Assembly: GCA_023055505.1 (NCBI GenBank)
Contig: JALIRH010000049.1
Location: 2,604,001 to 2,668,000 of the forward strand
From: Callipepla californica brunnescens
Lineage: Eukaryota; Chordata; Aves; Galliformes; Odontophoridae
Direction: 5' to 3'
Length of the DNA: 64,000 bases
Below the pieces are notes generated by a model that worked only from the letters and a program-made list of their open reading frames with translations, did no database searches and was not told the DNA's origin. Positions 25,253 through 35,036 of the stretch are shown here, piece after piece (within the stretch, counting starts at the first letter, position 1; each line of letters starts with the position of its first letter). A program made the translations under genes and the position numbers.

Positions 25253-26670
25253 TTAAAGCGTGAGCGACATTGGTTCGCAAAGTGTCTCCCTTTTTGGCAT
25301 CGCGGACAGACAGAAATGTCCTTAGGTTTTCCTTCATAGTTTTGCTTAGAAAGGAGACAGTGCTTTTTAATATGCCCTTGTTTACCACATCCAAAGCACA
25401 CCACCCGACTGGAAGCAGGGCTCTGCCTCCCCACATTTATGGCAGCAAAAGCAGCGGCCATCGTTTCATATTTGTAATTTGCAGTTCCTAAACGATTGCA
25501 TGCTTGTATCATCTCAGAGAGAGTGGGGTGTGGATTAGGTAAAGAGCGCAACAACTTCTGACAATCATCATTTGCATTATCCATCGCAAATTTCAGGAGT
25601 ATGATTTCCCGTGCATCAGCATTGTCAATCTGCCTATCCAGGGCTTGTTTTAGTCTATCTATGAAAGACATACAAGGCTCTTTTGGCCCTTGTATCAAAG
25701 AACGAAAAGATTGGGCTGGAGTCTGACCATCAGGAATAGAATTAAAAGCCTTTCTAGCAGCCTCTTTTCCAGCTTCCAAAGCCTCCCGGGGGCAATCACG
25801 CGCTTGGGCTGCAGGATCCGTATGCATTCCCGTGCCCATTAGCTGATCTAAGGTTACAGCTTGTAAAGCTTGATTGTTCTGTGCAAGGAAGCGAGCACGG
25901 ATTTCCTCCAAGCCTCTTCTCCATTCACTTTCCCAAATCGTTAGTTGGGCTGGTGTTAACAAAAGTTTGGCTAAAGACTTTAAATCATATGGAGTCATAA
26001 CATGTGTATCAAAGACCGAGGCTAGCATAGTCACAAAATAATGAGATGAGATCCCGTACTGTTGCAAAGCCTGTCTGAGCTCCTTCACGACCTTAAATGG
26101 CAAGGGCTCCCACACCCCATGTTCTGCACGACCCCGATACACCACCGGCGCAGCTATCAAACTTGCCATTTCTCCTTCACCTTCTTGCAAGGCTTGGCGT
26201 TTAATAGCTGCCCATGCTGCACGAGGATCTTTTGGGTCTGGCTCAGATTCGGGTGTAAAAGGATCCTCAGAGCCTTTAGAGGTCCTCGGGCGAGGGGTGG
26301 GGATAGGAGCAGCTGAAACAGGGGGTCTTAAGGGAGTAGTATCAGGGGAGAATTCCCCCTCTATACTAAGGGAAGGAGCACACGATTTAGATTCCTTAGA
26401 TTTAAGAGACTCAAAAATTATTCTCCAAGGGGCTAAAAGTTTCTGCACATCAGAATCGCCTTGGGTGGATGCGTCCCACAACTTAACCCCAGCTCGATCC
26501 CATAATTCTAGCGTAAAAATGGTGGAAGAATCTGTATCAGGGATTTTATCCCGTACCCACTGCAAGATGAGGTCTAAGTCAGCGCTAGAAAGAGTCTTTT
26601 CATGTTTTGAGATTAAATCCCGCATAATATAAAATACGTCCCGCTCTTCACAAGATATGTGATTTCCCAT
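25060..26670 (-). CDS. gag: gag polyprotein, intact frame
   Basis: Structural polyprotein of about 536 codons. I chose the start at 26670 because it gives a Met-Gly N-terminus (MGNHISC) suited to myristoylation; eight more codons lie open upstream. Matrix-like N-terminus, proline-rich linker (PRPRTSKG region), then capsid with the major homology region (QGPKEPCMSFIDRLKQAL). Two CCHC zinc knuckles follow (CFGCGKQGHIKKHC and CPRCQKGRHFANQC). No internal stop was seen. The intact frame fits the low LTR divergence. Confidence 0.92.
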   Translation of the reverse strand: MGNHISCEERDVFYIMRDLISKHEKTLSSADLDLILQWVRDKIPDTDSSTIFTLELWDRAGVKLWDASTQGDSDVQKLLAPWRIIFESLKSKESKSCAPSLSIEGEFSPDTTPLRPPVSAAPIPTPRPRTSKGSEDPFTPESEPDPKDPRAAWAAIKRQALQEGEGEMASLIAAPVVYRGRAEHGVWEPLPFKVVKELRQALQQYGISSHYFVTMLASVFDTHVMTPYDLKSLAKLLLTPAQLTIWESEWRRGLEEIRARFLAQNNQALQAVTLDQLMGTGMHTDPAAQARDCPREALEAGKEAARKAFNSIPDGQTPAQSFRSLIQGPKEPCMSFIDRLKQALDRQIDNADAREIILLKFAMDNANDDCQKLLRSLPNPHPTLSEMIQACNRLGTANYKYETMAAAFAAINVGRQSPASSRVVCFGCGKQGHIKKHCLLSKQNYEGKPKDISVCPRCQKGRHFANQCRSRFNWQGQSLSGNLKRSAGRPRALTQIAAPNAQTAASATLPAISMPSTGGAQPPQEAQAWTWQPHIQ

Positions 26671-26790
26671 AGTTACCCCAAGCTCACCTACCAATCGCGA
26701 GGAGGTGATTGTACGGATCCGTTTTCCTGCTTCCTTTCAGCAGCTAATTCTAGAGTTCTTGGGGTCTTGCAGACGGATTATCCAAAGTCC

Positions 26791-26808
26791 CGAATGTCGG
26801 GGTCACCA
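26791..26808 (-). promoter_or_regulatory. Primer binding site, tRNA-Trp-like
   Basis: Two bases after the 5' LTR, the minus strand reads TGGTGACCCCGACATTCG. The first 13 bases match the tRNA-Trp primer site known from avian sarcoma-leukosis viruses; the last five do not match well. Confidence 0.7.
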
Positions 26809-26810
26809 TT

Positions 26811-27114
26811 TGCTGCAATGAAGGGACGGGAACCCAGCTTGATGCAAGCTAATGTTCAGTTTATTAAGCAACAACTCAAAACTTATATACACAGAAAGGC
26901 TGCGCTCGCTAAGATCTGATTGGGAGAAGGCCACATTCCTCAAGACAAAACACCTTAACAACTCAAAGCACTCTTAATAGTCTGAACAAAACAGTTCCTG
27001 ATCGCTTCCTATTCCTATATCCTATTTCTTTACACAGCCTGCATCCAAGGCTAATGGTCAAATTCCTGCATAGCCAGCAGCTCAATCTGGCTAGCATTTT
27101 TGCCGTTATCCACA
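26811..27114 (-). repeat. 5' LTR of the betaretrovirus-like ERV
   Basis: 304 bp, the same length as the 3' LTR. The TATA-type box TATATAAG lies at 26882-26889 and AATAAA at 26860-26865 on the minus strand, defining a compact U3-R-U5. Confidence 0.95.
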
Positions 27115-27497
27115 AGAGGGAACAGATAAAAACCCTCAGCGGTCACGGGACGCTCTCTTTCCTTCGGGATCGACTCAGCAGTGGGTGCTCGCTGCCGTAT
27201 CGCCTTCTGCGTTAGCGTAAGGCCTTCGGTTTATCGGACACTATCTCTTCCTCATTTTATTTGATTCACTAGCCTCAATTCCAATTATATTGTATTATAT
27301 TGTGTTATTTTACTTTCTGATATCTTATTTAGTAAATTAGCTTTCCTCCTCAGATCGTTGCCGATGTTTTGTTTCTAGGCCCATCTCCCTTTTCCGTTTT
27401 TCCCTTTTCCTTTCCCCTTTCCAGGGGCGTGGGTCCGTGGGTCCCCCGCACCGGTCGTCGCGGAGCCGGGCCGATCCAGCCCGGTAAACCATTGACG

Positions 27498-28165
27498 GAT
27501 TCCTATGGCCCCATTGATTCCTATGGCCCCATTGAGTTCTATGGCCCCATTGAGTTCTATGGCCCCATTGATTCCTAGGGCCCCATGGATTCCTATGGCC
27601 CCATTGATCCCTATGGCCCCATTGATCCCTATGGGCCCATTGATCCCTATGGCCCCATTGATCCCAATGGCCCCATTGAGTTCGTTGGCCCCATTGATTC
27701 CTATGGCTTCATTGATTGCTATGGCCCCACTGATTCCTATGGCCCCATTGATTCCTATAGCCCCATTGATTCCTAAGGTCCCATTGATTCCTTAGGTCCC
27801 ATCGATCCCTATGGCCCCATTGAGTTCTATGGCCCCACTGAGTTCTATGGCCCCATTGATCCCTACGGCCCCATCGATTCCTATGGCCCCATTGATCCCT
27901 AAGACCCCATTGACTCCTATGGACCCATTGATTCCTATGGCCCCATTGATCCCTATGGCCCCATCGCTCCCTATGGCCCCATTGATCCCTATGGCCCTAT
28001 TGAGATCTATGGCACCATTGATAACTATGGCTCCATTGATACCTATGGCACCATTGATCCCTATGGCCCCATTGATTCCTATGGCCCCACTGAGTTCCAT
28101 GGTCCCACTGATTCCTATGGCCTCATTGATCCCTATGGCCCTATTGAGTTCTATGGCCCCATTGC
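27498..28165 (+). repeat. 18-bp satellite block
   Basis: About 670 bp of the same satellite, same orientation as the first block. It ends abruptly in non-repetitive DNA near 28,165. Confidence 0.95.
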
Positions 28166-28282
28166 ATTGTGTTTGTCATTTCACAGCTGTAACGCTGCAT
28201 CAGTGTGCGCTGCAGGATAGGCTGACACACCTGGAGCTGCCAATGCTGCACGAGGAGCACAGTGACGAGTAACAGTACGCAC

Positions 28283-28384
28283 CAGTTGGGGTTTTTCTAA
28301 ATCGTAATGATCTCTGAGCAGGCAGTCAAACAGAGCTGGCACTTTGTGCTCACACAAGGTTTCCAAAGTTAACACGGACCCCAG
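28283..28384 (-). other. Candidate orphan exon, 102 bp
   Basis: On the minus strand an open 34-codon stretch (containing LETLCEHKVPALFDCLL) is bounded by an AG acceptor (after AAAAGCGCAG) and a GTGCGT donor. Its composition is protein-like and its length is a whole number of codons. I do not recognise the protein; a HEAT-repeat gene such as an MROH relative is possible because an MROH exon in this window is also 102 bp. No partner exons were found nearby. Confidence 0.25.
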
Positions 28385-29380
28385 CTGCGCTTTTCTCCCT
28401 CTAGGTCTGCCTGCTCTTCCCTTCCAGACGCTGTATAATTCGAATCAGGCAAAGCAGGGAGAAGAGCCCAAGGGGCAGCGTGGCTGCTCACCTTTGGATG
28501 GAGCAGAAGAGGCCTTCAGAGAAGCTGAGCCTGGCACAGGGGTCCCTGTGCTGGAGGGATGTGTGGGGACCCACGGGAGCCGTGGCCTCGCAATGGGCGC
28601 CACAAACTACAGCTGGGAGGAAGCGAGGACCCAGTGTGCTCTGCCAGCACCGCTGTGGGGTGGGAAATAACAGAACTGCTAACCTGGAGGCACGGCCGCA
28701 TCTGTTCAAAGCTTTCCTTTAATTGTGTTTTCTCCAGTTCGCAAGCAGCAGCCAGTTCTGGGGAAGACACACAGACATGACATCGCTAAGTGAAGTCCAG
28801 CAGAGCAGGGGATGGGAGCACAGAGGCTGGGAGCCAGGCACCTCATGGGAAACAGCTTCAGGGCACGGAGGTTGAGGAAGAAACCAGCAGTAACACGCCA
28901 TGGGATTCGGGGAGAGCTGCTTTGAGGATCAGCATTTCCCAGCCTTGCAGCGGTCCCTCTACGTCTGCGTGGTCAAATTTGGATTTCTCACATCTGTCAG
29001 CTCCCAGGGGCTGTGATCCAAAAAGGTTCAGTATAAAAGCGGGCAAATAACCACGGCAGGGTGAGTATCTCCAAGCCAAGGGGTTTGAAAGTGGGTACAT
29101 TGATGAGTTTGGATTGCAGTTTCTTTGGGGAGATAAAAAGGGGAGCCAGCAGCTTGGACGCAAAAAGGCAAATAACGGTGCTTGGCCAGGAGCTGCGGAG
29201 GACCTGTAAGGTTTAACGACGCTGTCACACCCTGGAGACAAAATGTCCTCTATTTCTAGTACATGATTAAGGGTTTCACTGCTAGAAAAGTTGCCTCGGA
29301 CTGATTAATAACCAGAAGTTAATCAACAAAGTGGAATAGTTTACCCTCCAACCCAAGGGAATGAGACTGGCATTCGGTAC
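28385..29380. other. Non-coding stretch
   Basis: Non-repetitive DNA. The short open frames overlap on both strands without recognisable domains or splice structure. Confidence 0.5.
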
Positions 29381-29707
29381 TGTGTGGGAACTGCTGGATC
29401 ACAGCCTGAACCACTGATGGATCACCTGAGGCGAGCACTGAGTCAGCCGCAGGGGCACAGGTGAAGGTAACGTACCTGTGTGACTGGAAGGGGTGGGGTC
29501 TGGCTCCACCTCTCCCAGACCCCATTGAAGGGCTGACCACCACCACAGAAGGATCTCTGGTTGGGGATCCCTCTGTAGTGGAGTAATCAGCGAGCCTCAA
29601 CCGTCATCATGGTGAGCCTGTATGTCATCTACTTAAGCCCATCTAAAATATACCGTCTTCGGCACTATTTCTTTTGGGTGCTATTCTTGGGGGTTATTTG
29701 CCCTACA
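29381..29707 (+). repeat. LTR-like dispersed repeat, copy 1
   Basis: About 327 bp starting TGTGTGGGAACTGCTG and ending TTGCCCTACA. It is clearly homologous along its length to 43,510-43,841. TG...CA ends and size suggest a solo LTR, but no matching target duplication is visible. Confidence 0.6.
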
Positions 29708-31054
29708 AGTAATTAAATGTTAGAGGAAGCACCGTGAATGTGATTGTTTTCAGAGTAATCCTGAAGTACGTGGTTTACTTTTTGGTACTGATAAAGAGAT
29801 GCTAGGGCTTCATACTAATCTAAAGTTTTAGTCGTTCTGATTAATATGAGTTCTTCTACTGAGAGGAAGAAATGCACTTTGTCTCAATGTTGCCTTCAGA
29901 TTTTTCCATTACTCCTGAAGCCAGACTGCGCGACGTGTTTTTGGTCAGAATAATTTACAACAGGCTCAGGAGGGAAGACCGAGTTTCCCTACAGCACAGC
30001 AGGGAGGCAGGGGAGGATCGACGACTGGCCGAGTGATATGCTCCTCCAGTGCTGATTCTCCTAAAATAAATGGGTTATCATCACTGAATTCTGGGCTTAA
30101 AGGCAAATACAGGGGAAAAAAATAGCTCTGGAAGTGCTTTTGTTTCTGTAATGAGATCAACAAAAGCCCGGAGGCACTTTTGTGCCTTCTTGGAGAAGCA
30201 GAACAGCTGACGTTCTCAGGTTAGTCTGAGCTGTGTCAGAAAACTGTTCGGAGCAGTGTTGACTTGCTTGGAAATCAATCTTTGCACTGAGTGTTCTAGC
30301 AAGAAGTTATACTGGGGACGAGGGATTCGGAAATAGTGCATCAGGCGCTGTTTGTTTCCTCTGCTCTTATCTCACTCAAACTTCGTGAAAATGCGTGCCT
30401 GAAATTTTCCGTTCTCCGAGTAGGAATGTTACTGGAGAAGAGCCTTGGGCAGACTGCTCCGCAGCAGAAGGAGGAGTGGCAGGCCCTCTGACTGGAGGGG
30501 CTTTGTAACAGACGTGCTCCGTGTTTCCCCAGATGACTAGAGGGGAAGGAATTCACAAAGAGCCATTCCGGGACACGGCAGCGTTTCTCTGACGGAGGAC
30601 TTGGATGCTTGGTGAGATGGACGAGTGCAAATTGAGGAGAAACAGAAGCACCTGAGGGAAGGGACAGTGATGCCTGGCTTTGAACACAAGGCTAAGCTTT
30701 CTCCGGAGATGCTGAGGATTAGAAAGAGAGTGAGTGGTAGAAAACATTATACTGCTTTTATTTATTTATTTTTCTCTTGATTTGCTTCCTTGAGGCCTCG
30801 TGTAATCACACAAGGGTTAGAGCCAGTCTTCTGGCCTACAGCAGCCTTTACTACAAAGTAAGCTGACCCAGGGATGGCAGGGGGTCAAACAGCAATTTGT
30901 TTTTACTGTAACAAATATAACAGGGCGTAGAATTCCTTTCCACTTCTGAAAGGTGAAGTGGAATGATCAAAGCATTAGATATCCGGAGCCTAGCATTCCT
31001 GCTGCCCGAGTTCTTCCTGCTGCCGCTGTTCACAGCATTTGTTTTTCTGTTGTG
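29708..31054. other. Non-coding stretch
   Basis: No supported gene or known repeat. It directly precedes the left inverted arm as visible here; its counterpart, if the arms extend, lies outside the window. Confidence 0.5.
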
Positions 31055-34000
31055 ACTTGACAGGCCTCTGGGTTTCTGATCAAAGAAACTTGTAAGGACA
31101 AATACAATTCTGTAGCTCTTCCAATGCGTTGTTTTTGTTTTCTCAGCTTCAGAACATGAGGTTCAACTCCACCTCGTTGGCATTTTAACCAGACTTTCTC
31201 AGGACATTGCTGCAACAGCTACAGCTACCCCAGTGTGATACTGCAGGGGATACCCTGGGGGAGGGTGACCAGCCCACAGAAAAGATTAAGGGCTGGGAAG
31301 AAACACTGTCCTAGGACTATCAAGGCAGCACTTGCACTCAAATTTTAATATTTTTCAGCTATCATTTCGCTGCTTGAAGTGGAAGTACATCAAGAGGTGT
31401 TTTTTTTTGTGTGTTAGAAGAAAATGCTTCTGAGAGAGTAAATGAATTTCCTAGTAGTGATGAGCCTTAAGCTGCTTTATCTGGGAAACAGGTCCTTCTT
31501 CAAGGAATTTTTGTGCAGCAGAGGACAACACAAGGAGCTGCTGTCAGTATCAGATTATTTGGAGATTGGACACCACCAGCAGTTTTGCAGGAATGAGATG
31601 TTGCCATTAATGCTTGCCATTAATGTTCCTTTGGGTGAAAGTGGTTTAACTGCTGATCTTGGAATACAAGCAGACAAGCTGGCTGGCCGGCATCACTTTG
31701 CTCTGTAACTCAGACCCTCTTTACCTCTGGGGAAGAGGGAGGGGCTGTTCTAGTTGAGCTTTTGAGTCCGACACAAGCGCGTATTGTACTACTTGTGCCG
31801 GATTGCAGAATCTGGGACAGAGGAAAAGAAAATCCTCCACTGGACTGCAGTCCACATTCAACATGTTGAAAATATTGTTAGAAAACTCCTGCTTAATTTA
31901 GGCACAGACTTAGGGTGAGTGTTAGTCACTTAGTCCTACAGACTATCACTTGTGTTCTCCATCAGTAGCGTGTCATCACAGACCAGACAGACGCCTGACC
32001 TCGTCCTTGGTCACTTAAAAAGTACAGAGCTGAGCCTTACTCTGGTTGGGCCTTGCTCATTTAAGCTGAGAAGCAACTCTTAAAACCTCTCACGCTTTCC
32101 AAACTGTCCAAGACTTCGTAAAACTCTGGCGTAGCTCCTTGCACTTGGTAACTGGTCGAGGAGGTCTTATCCTACTTAACTACAGCTTGTAGGAATGATT
32201 CCCGTGCCAAACTCCTGCAGAGCAGAGGAGCATCTCCCCAGGCACGTGTCCATCGCACTCTGCAAAGCACAGTGGCTGAGAGTGAATGCCTGGAGCTGTG
32301 TGCAATGCAGCCTGTGAGGCTGGGAAGGAGTTGGCTTTCCCTCAGTGAGATGCCATTGTTAGGAAATATCTCCCTGAGGTCCTTCAGAGCTGTGAGCTGA
32401 CCTTCAGGATGCAAATCTTTCCCATAGCCTGAAGAACAAAGTCCAGGGAAGAAGCAGAGAGAGCTGTGTGCATGGAAATGCTGTGGGGTTGGTGAAATGA
32501 ATGTTAGGTGTCCTTTGTAAGAAGGGCAGTGATGATGAGATCTTGCTCACGTCCCTTGAGAAAGGGTGGGCGTTGTGTGATGCGCAGTCGTTTCCTCTTC
32601 TCTCAGCAGGGTCTGGCTTCTTTGAAAGGTAACACGGGAGTGTATTCTCCTTCCATCTCCAAACTTTGCTGTTTCACAGCAACTGGAAAGAAGCCCAGCG
32701 AGCTCCCCTTATCCTGCAGGAAGCAGCAGTGAATCCCTTTGCCTCTCAGGTCTCAGTCACAGCCATTCACACTGAGTGCAGCAGAAGTGCTCAGGATTTC
32801 TGACTTCACCGAGCACCCTTTGGGCATCATGAGTAGGATGAGACCACGGAGGAGAAAAAGCATCCCTACAACTTTGATTTGCAACGCACGTCTTTCTTGT
32901 GTCAGTTGCACAGACGCCTACAAGTACTTCTGCTGTAGAAGTGATCTCATCTGACCAACTCTGAAAAGAAAACCTGTGACCACAGCACCAACACGTTCCT
33001 CACAGGGACATGGCTGTTTCCTTCCGAGAAGGAAGGCAGAGGCCTTCGTGGCAGACACAACCTCATGAAGTGTAGCTTACATCACTGACCTCAAGAAGCA
33101 TTTTCCCCATTGCAAGACCTGTCACTGACTTTTGTACTCCTTGACCAGGTCCTCATGCCCACAGGTGCTGATACCCAGCAGTACCAAATGCCCAACAGCA
33201 GCTCCATCAGCGAGTTCCTCCTGCTGGCGTTGGCAGACACGCGGCAGCTGCAGCTCCTGCACTTCTGGCTCTTCCTGGGCATCTCCCTGGCTGCCCTCCT
33301 GGGCAACGGCCTCAGCAGCACAGCCGCAGCCTGCGACCACGGCCTGCACACCCCCATGTACCTCTTTGTCCTCAACCTCGCCCTCCTCGACCTGGGCTGC
33401 ATCTCCACCACTCTCTCCAAAGCCGCGGCCAATGCCCTCTGGGACACCAGGGCCATCTCCTACTTGGGATGTGCTGCACAGGTCTTCTCCTTTCTTTCTT
33501 TCTACTTCTTTCTTCGTCTCAGCAGATTATTCCCTTCTCACAGTCAAGTCCTATGACCGCTTTGTTGCTATCTGCAATCCCCTGCACTACGGGACCCTCC
33601 TGGGCAGCAGAGCTTGTGTCACCGTGGCAGCAGCTGCCTGGGGCACTGGGTTTTTCTATTCCCTGCTGCACGCTGCCAATACATTTTCACTGCCACTCTG
33701 CCAAGGCGATGTTTTGAATCAATTCTTCAGTGAAATCCCCCAAATGTTAAAGCTCTCCTGCTCGCAGCCATACCTCAGGAAAGTTTGGCTTATTGTGGTT
33801 AGTGTCTCTTTGTATCTTGGGTGCTTTGTTTTCACTGTGCTGTCCTACGTGCAGATCTTCAGGGCAGTGCTGAGGATGCCCTCTGTGCTCGGCCGGCACA
33901 AAGCCTTCTCCACGTGCCTCCCTCACCTGGCCGTGGTCCCCCTCTTTGTCTACACTGCCACGTTTGCCTACCTGAAGCATCCTTCTATCTCTTCTCCATT

Positions 34001-34566
34001 CCTGGACCTCCTGGTGTCATTTCCGTACTCAGTGGTGCCTCCAGCAGTGAATCCTCTCATCTACAGCCTGAGGAACCAGGAGCTCAAGGTTGCAGTGAGC
34101 AATACGTACTTCTGCGCCCAAAAAATGCGCATCAGCCTAACAGGATCCCCATGGTAATTCACATGGTAAATCCCTTGTTTATATTTGCCTCCATTATTGT
34201 TTCCACTGCCACGACTTTGATTTAATAAGAAGTTTTCTTCTTGGCCTGCTACATATCTTTCATGTTTTGGCACACTCAACTCATGTACCTATAGATCAAG
34301 GCTCTCTGATGATAAATACAATAAAGAAGCCAGCAGAAATTCATTTGTCTCCATTCCTTTGTTTTCCCATCTTCACTGAAACGGGGAGAGCAACTCACGT
34401 GTGCAGGAGCAGTTCAGGGGCCAAGAGCCCAGCTGCACCACGGAGCAGCAGCCTCAGTGTTCACGGGGGGCTGCCCCTCACTGCCCCGTGGGCCTGTCCT
34501 CTCATCTGTGTTTGAAAACGGGCTGCTGCTTCCCAGGTCCAATGGCCACAGACGGCAGCAGGACAC
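31055..34566 (+). repeat. Inverted duplication, left arm
   Basis: 3,512 bp that reappear as reverse complement at 60,497-64,000 with scattered substitutions and small indels, about 99% identical by eye. The inner end coincides exactly with the start of the ERVL-like LTR at 34,567. The outer end is only where the window cuts the partner. 31,055-33,187 holds no supported gene; an 88-codon frame at 31,442-31,708 exists in both arms but shows no family features. Confidence 0.95.
33188..34157 (+). pseudogene. Olfactory receptor pseudogene, avian OR14-like, left arm
   Basis: Odorant receptors are seven-helix G-protein-coupled receptors. Start chosen at the ATG giving MPNSSSISEFLLLALADT, with an N-glycosylation site near the N-terminus. 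Visible marks are HTPMYLFVLNLALLDLG (first inner loop and TM2), SYDRFVAICNPLHY (end of TM3), KAFSTCLPHLAVV (TM6) and NPLIYSLRNQELK (TM7). Total length, about 320 codons, is normal for the family. In TM3 a run of TTTC repeats (33,490-33,503) changes the frame, so the first and second halves lie in different frames. A possible 3' splice site (CCTTGACCAG) lies upstream. The sequence resembles the large avian gamma-c group; the exact member is not assignable. Confidence 0.88.
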
Positions 34567-35012
34567 TGTTGTGGTTTTGTGGTTTTGATGCCGGTATTCC
34601 ACATCAGAACATCATGCAGGCCGTTAAGGAGTTAATGCTGTGGGAGCAGGGGAGGGGCGGAGCTCCGCACCAGACACCAGGCCCACGCTTTTTGATGGCG
34701 CGCTCTCCGGGCGGCTGTGAGGAGTTCAGCACGTGTAACGTAAGCTCCCAGTTTTCTGGTTTGGAAATTTTGTCTCTCTCTCTCAATTGTTCAATTTTAT
34801 TGGTTTTAGTAAAGTTACCGTTCCTTCTCAGATCGTGCCGTTGTGTTTTTCTTTACAGACCCTCAATCCCCTCTGTTTCCCCTCCCCCTGGAGCGCGAAG
34901 CTCTGCTGAGGCGGCCGCGCGGCAGTTGTTGTTGTTTTTTTTTTTTCCCTCTCCCTTTCTTTTACCCTTCTCGGTTCCCCCTTGGGTTACTGTCACGGAT
35001 AACACCGTGACA
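34567..35012 (+). repeat. 5' LTR of provirus A
   Basis: 446 bp, TGTTGTGG ... CACCGTGACA. It includes a GC-box-like GGGGCGG segment and a long T run. The next bases (TTGGTGGAGAATGCGGGC, 35,018-35,035) sit where the primer site belongs; I cannot assign the tRNA. Confidence 0.9.
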
Positions 35013-35036
35013 CATTATTGGTGGAGAATGCGGGCA

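Larger units (their letters stand above)
20221..27114 (-). mobile_element. Betaretrovirus-like (ERVK-type) provirus, minus strand
   Basis: Complete insertion bounded by two 304-bp LTRs. The 6-bp target duplication AGAGGG lies at 20215-20220 and 27115-27120. Order on the minus strand: 5' LTR, primer site, gag, pro with dUTPase, pol, env remnant, polypurine tract, 3' LTR. The LTRs differ at 4 positions by eye, so the insertion is fairly young. It is defective: integrase carries a frameshift and a stop, and env is mostly missing. Group assignment rests on two CCHC knuckles, the dUTPase-protease frame, successive -1 frameshifts and the 6-bp duplication. Confidence 0.93.
20023..27497 (+). mobile_element. 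Solo LTR, ERVL-like subfamily B, split by a younger ERV
   Basis: The LTR runs 20023-20220 and resumes at 27115-27497, matching the complete 575-bp LTRs at 46,329 and 55,206. It starts TGTCATTGTTTTATG and ends TTGACG, where related copies end TTGACA. The flanking satellite shows the 5-bp duplication GATTC (20018-20022 and 27498-27502). The interval between the halves is a minus-strand betaretrovirus-like ERV. Confidence 0.92.

Noticed and set aside
31442..31708. 88-codon frame present in both inverted arms
   Set aside because: Conserved only because the arms are a recent duplication; no domain, signal or splice context.
34401..35036. Open frame from the inverted arm through the LTR into gag
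   Set aside because: No initiation context; the LTR lacks stops by chance in this frame. Gag is taken to start at 35,037.
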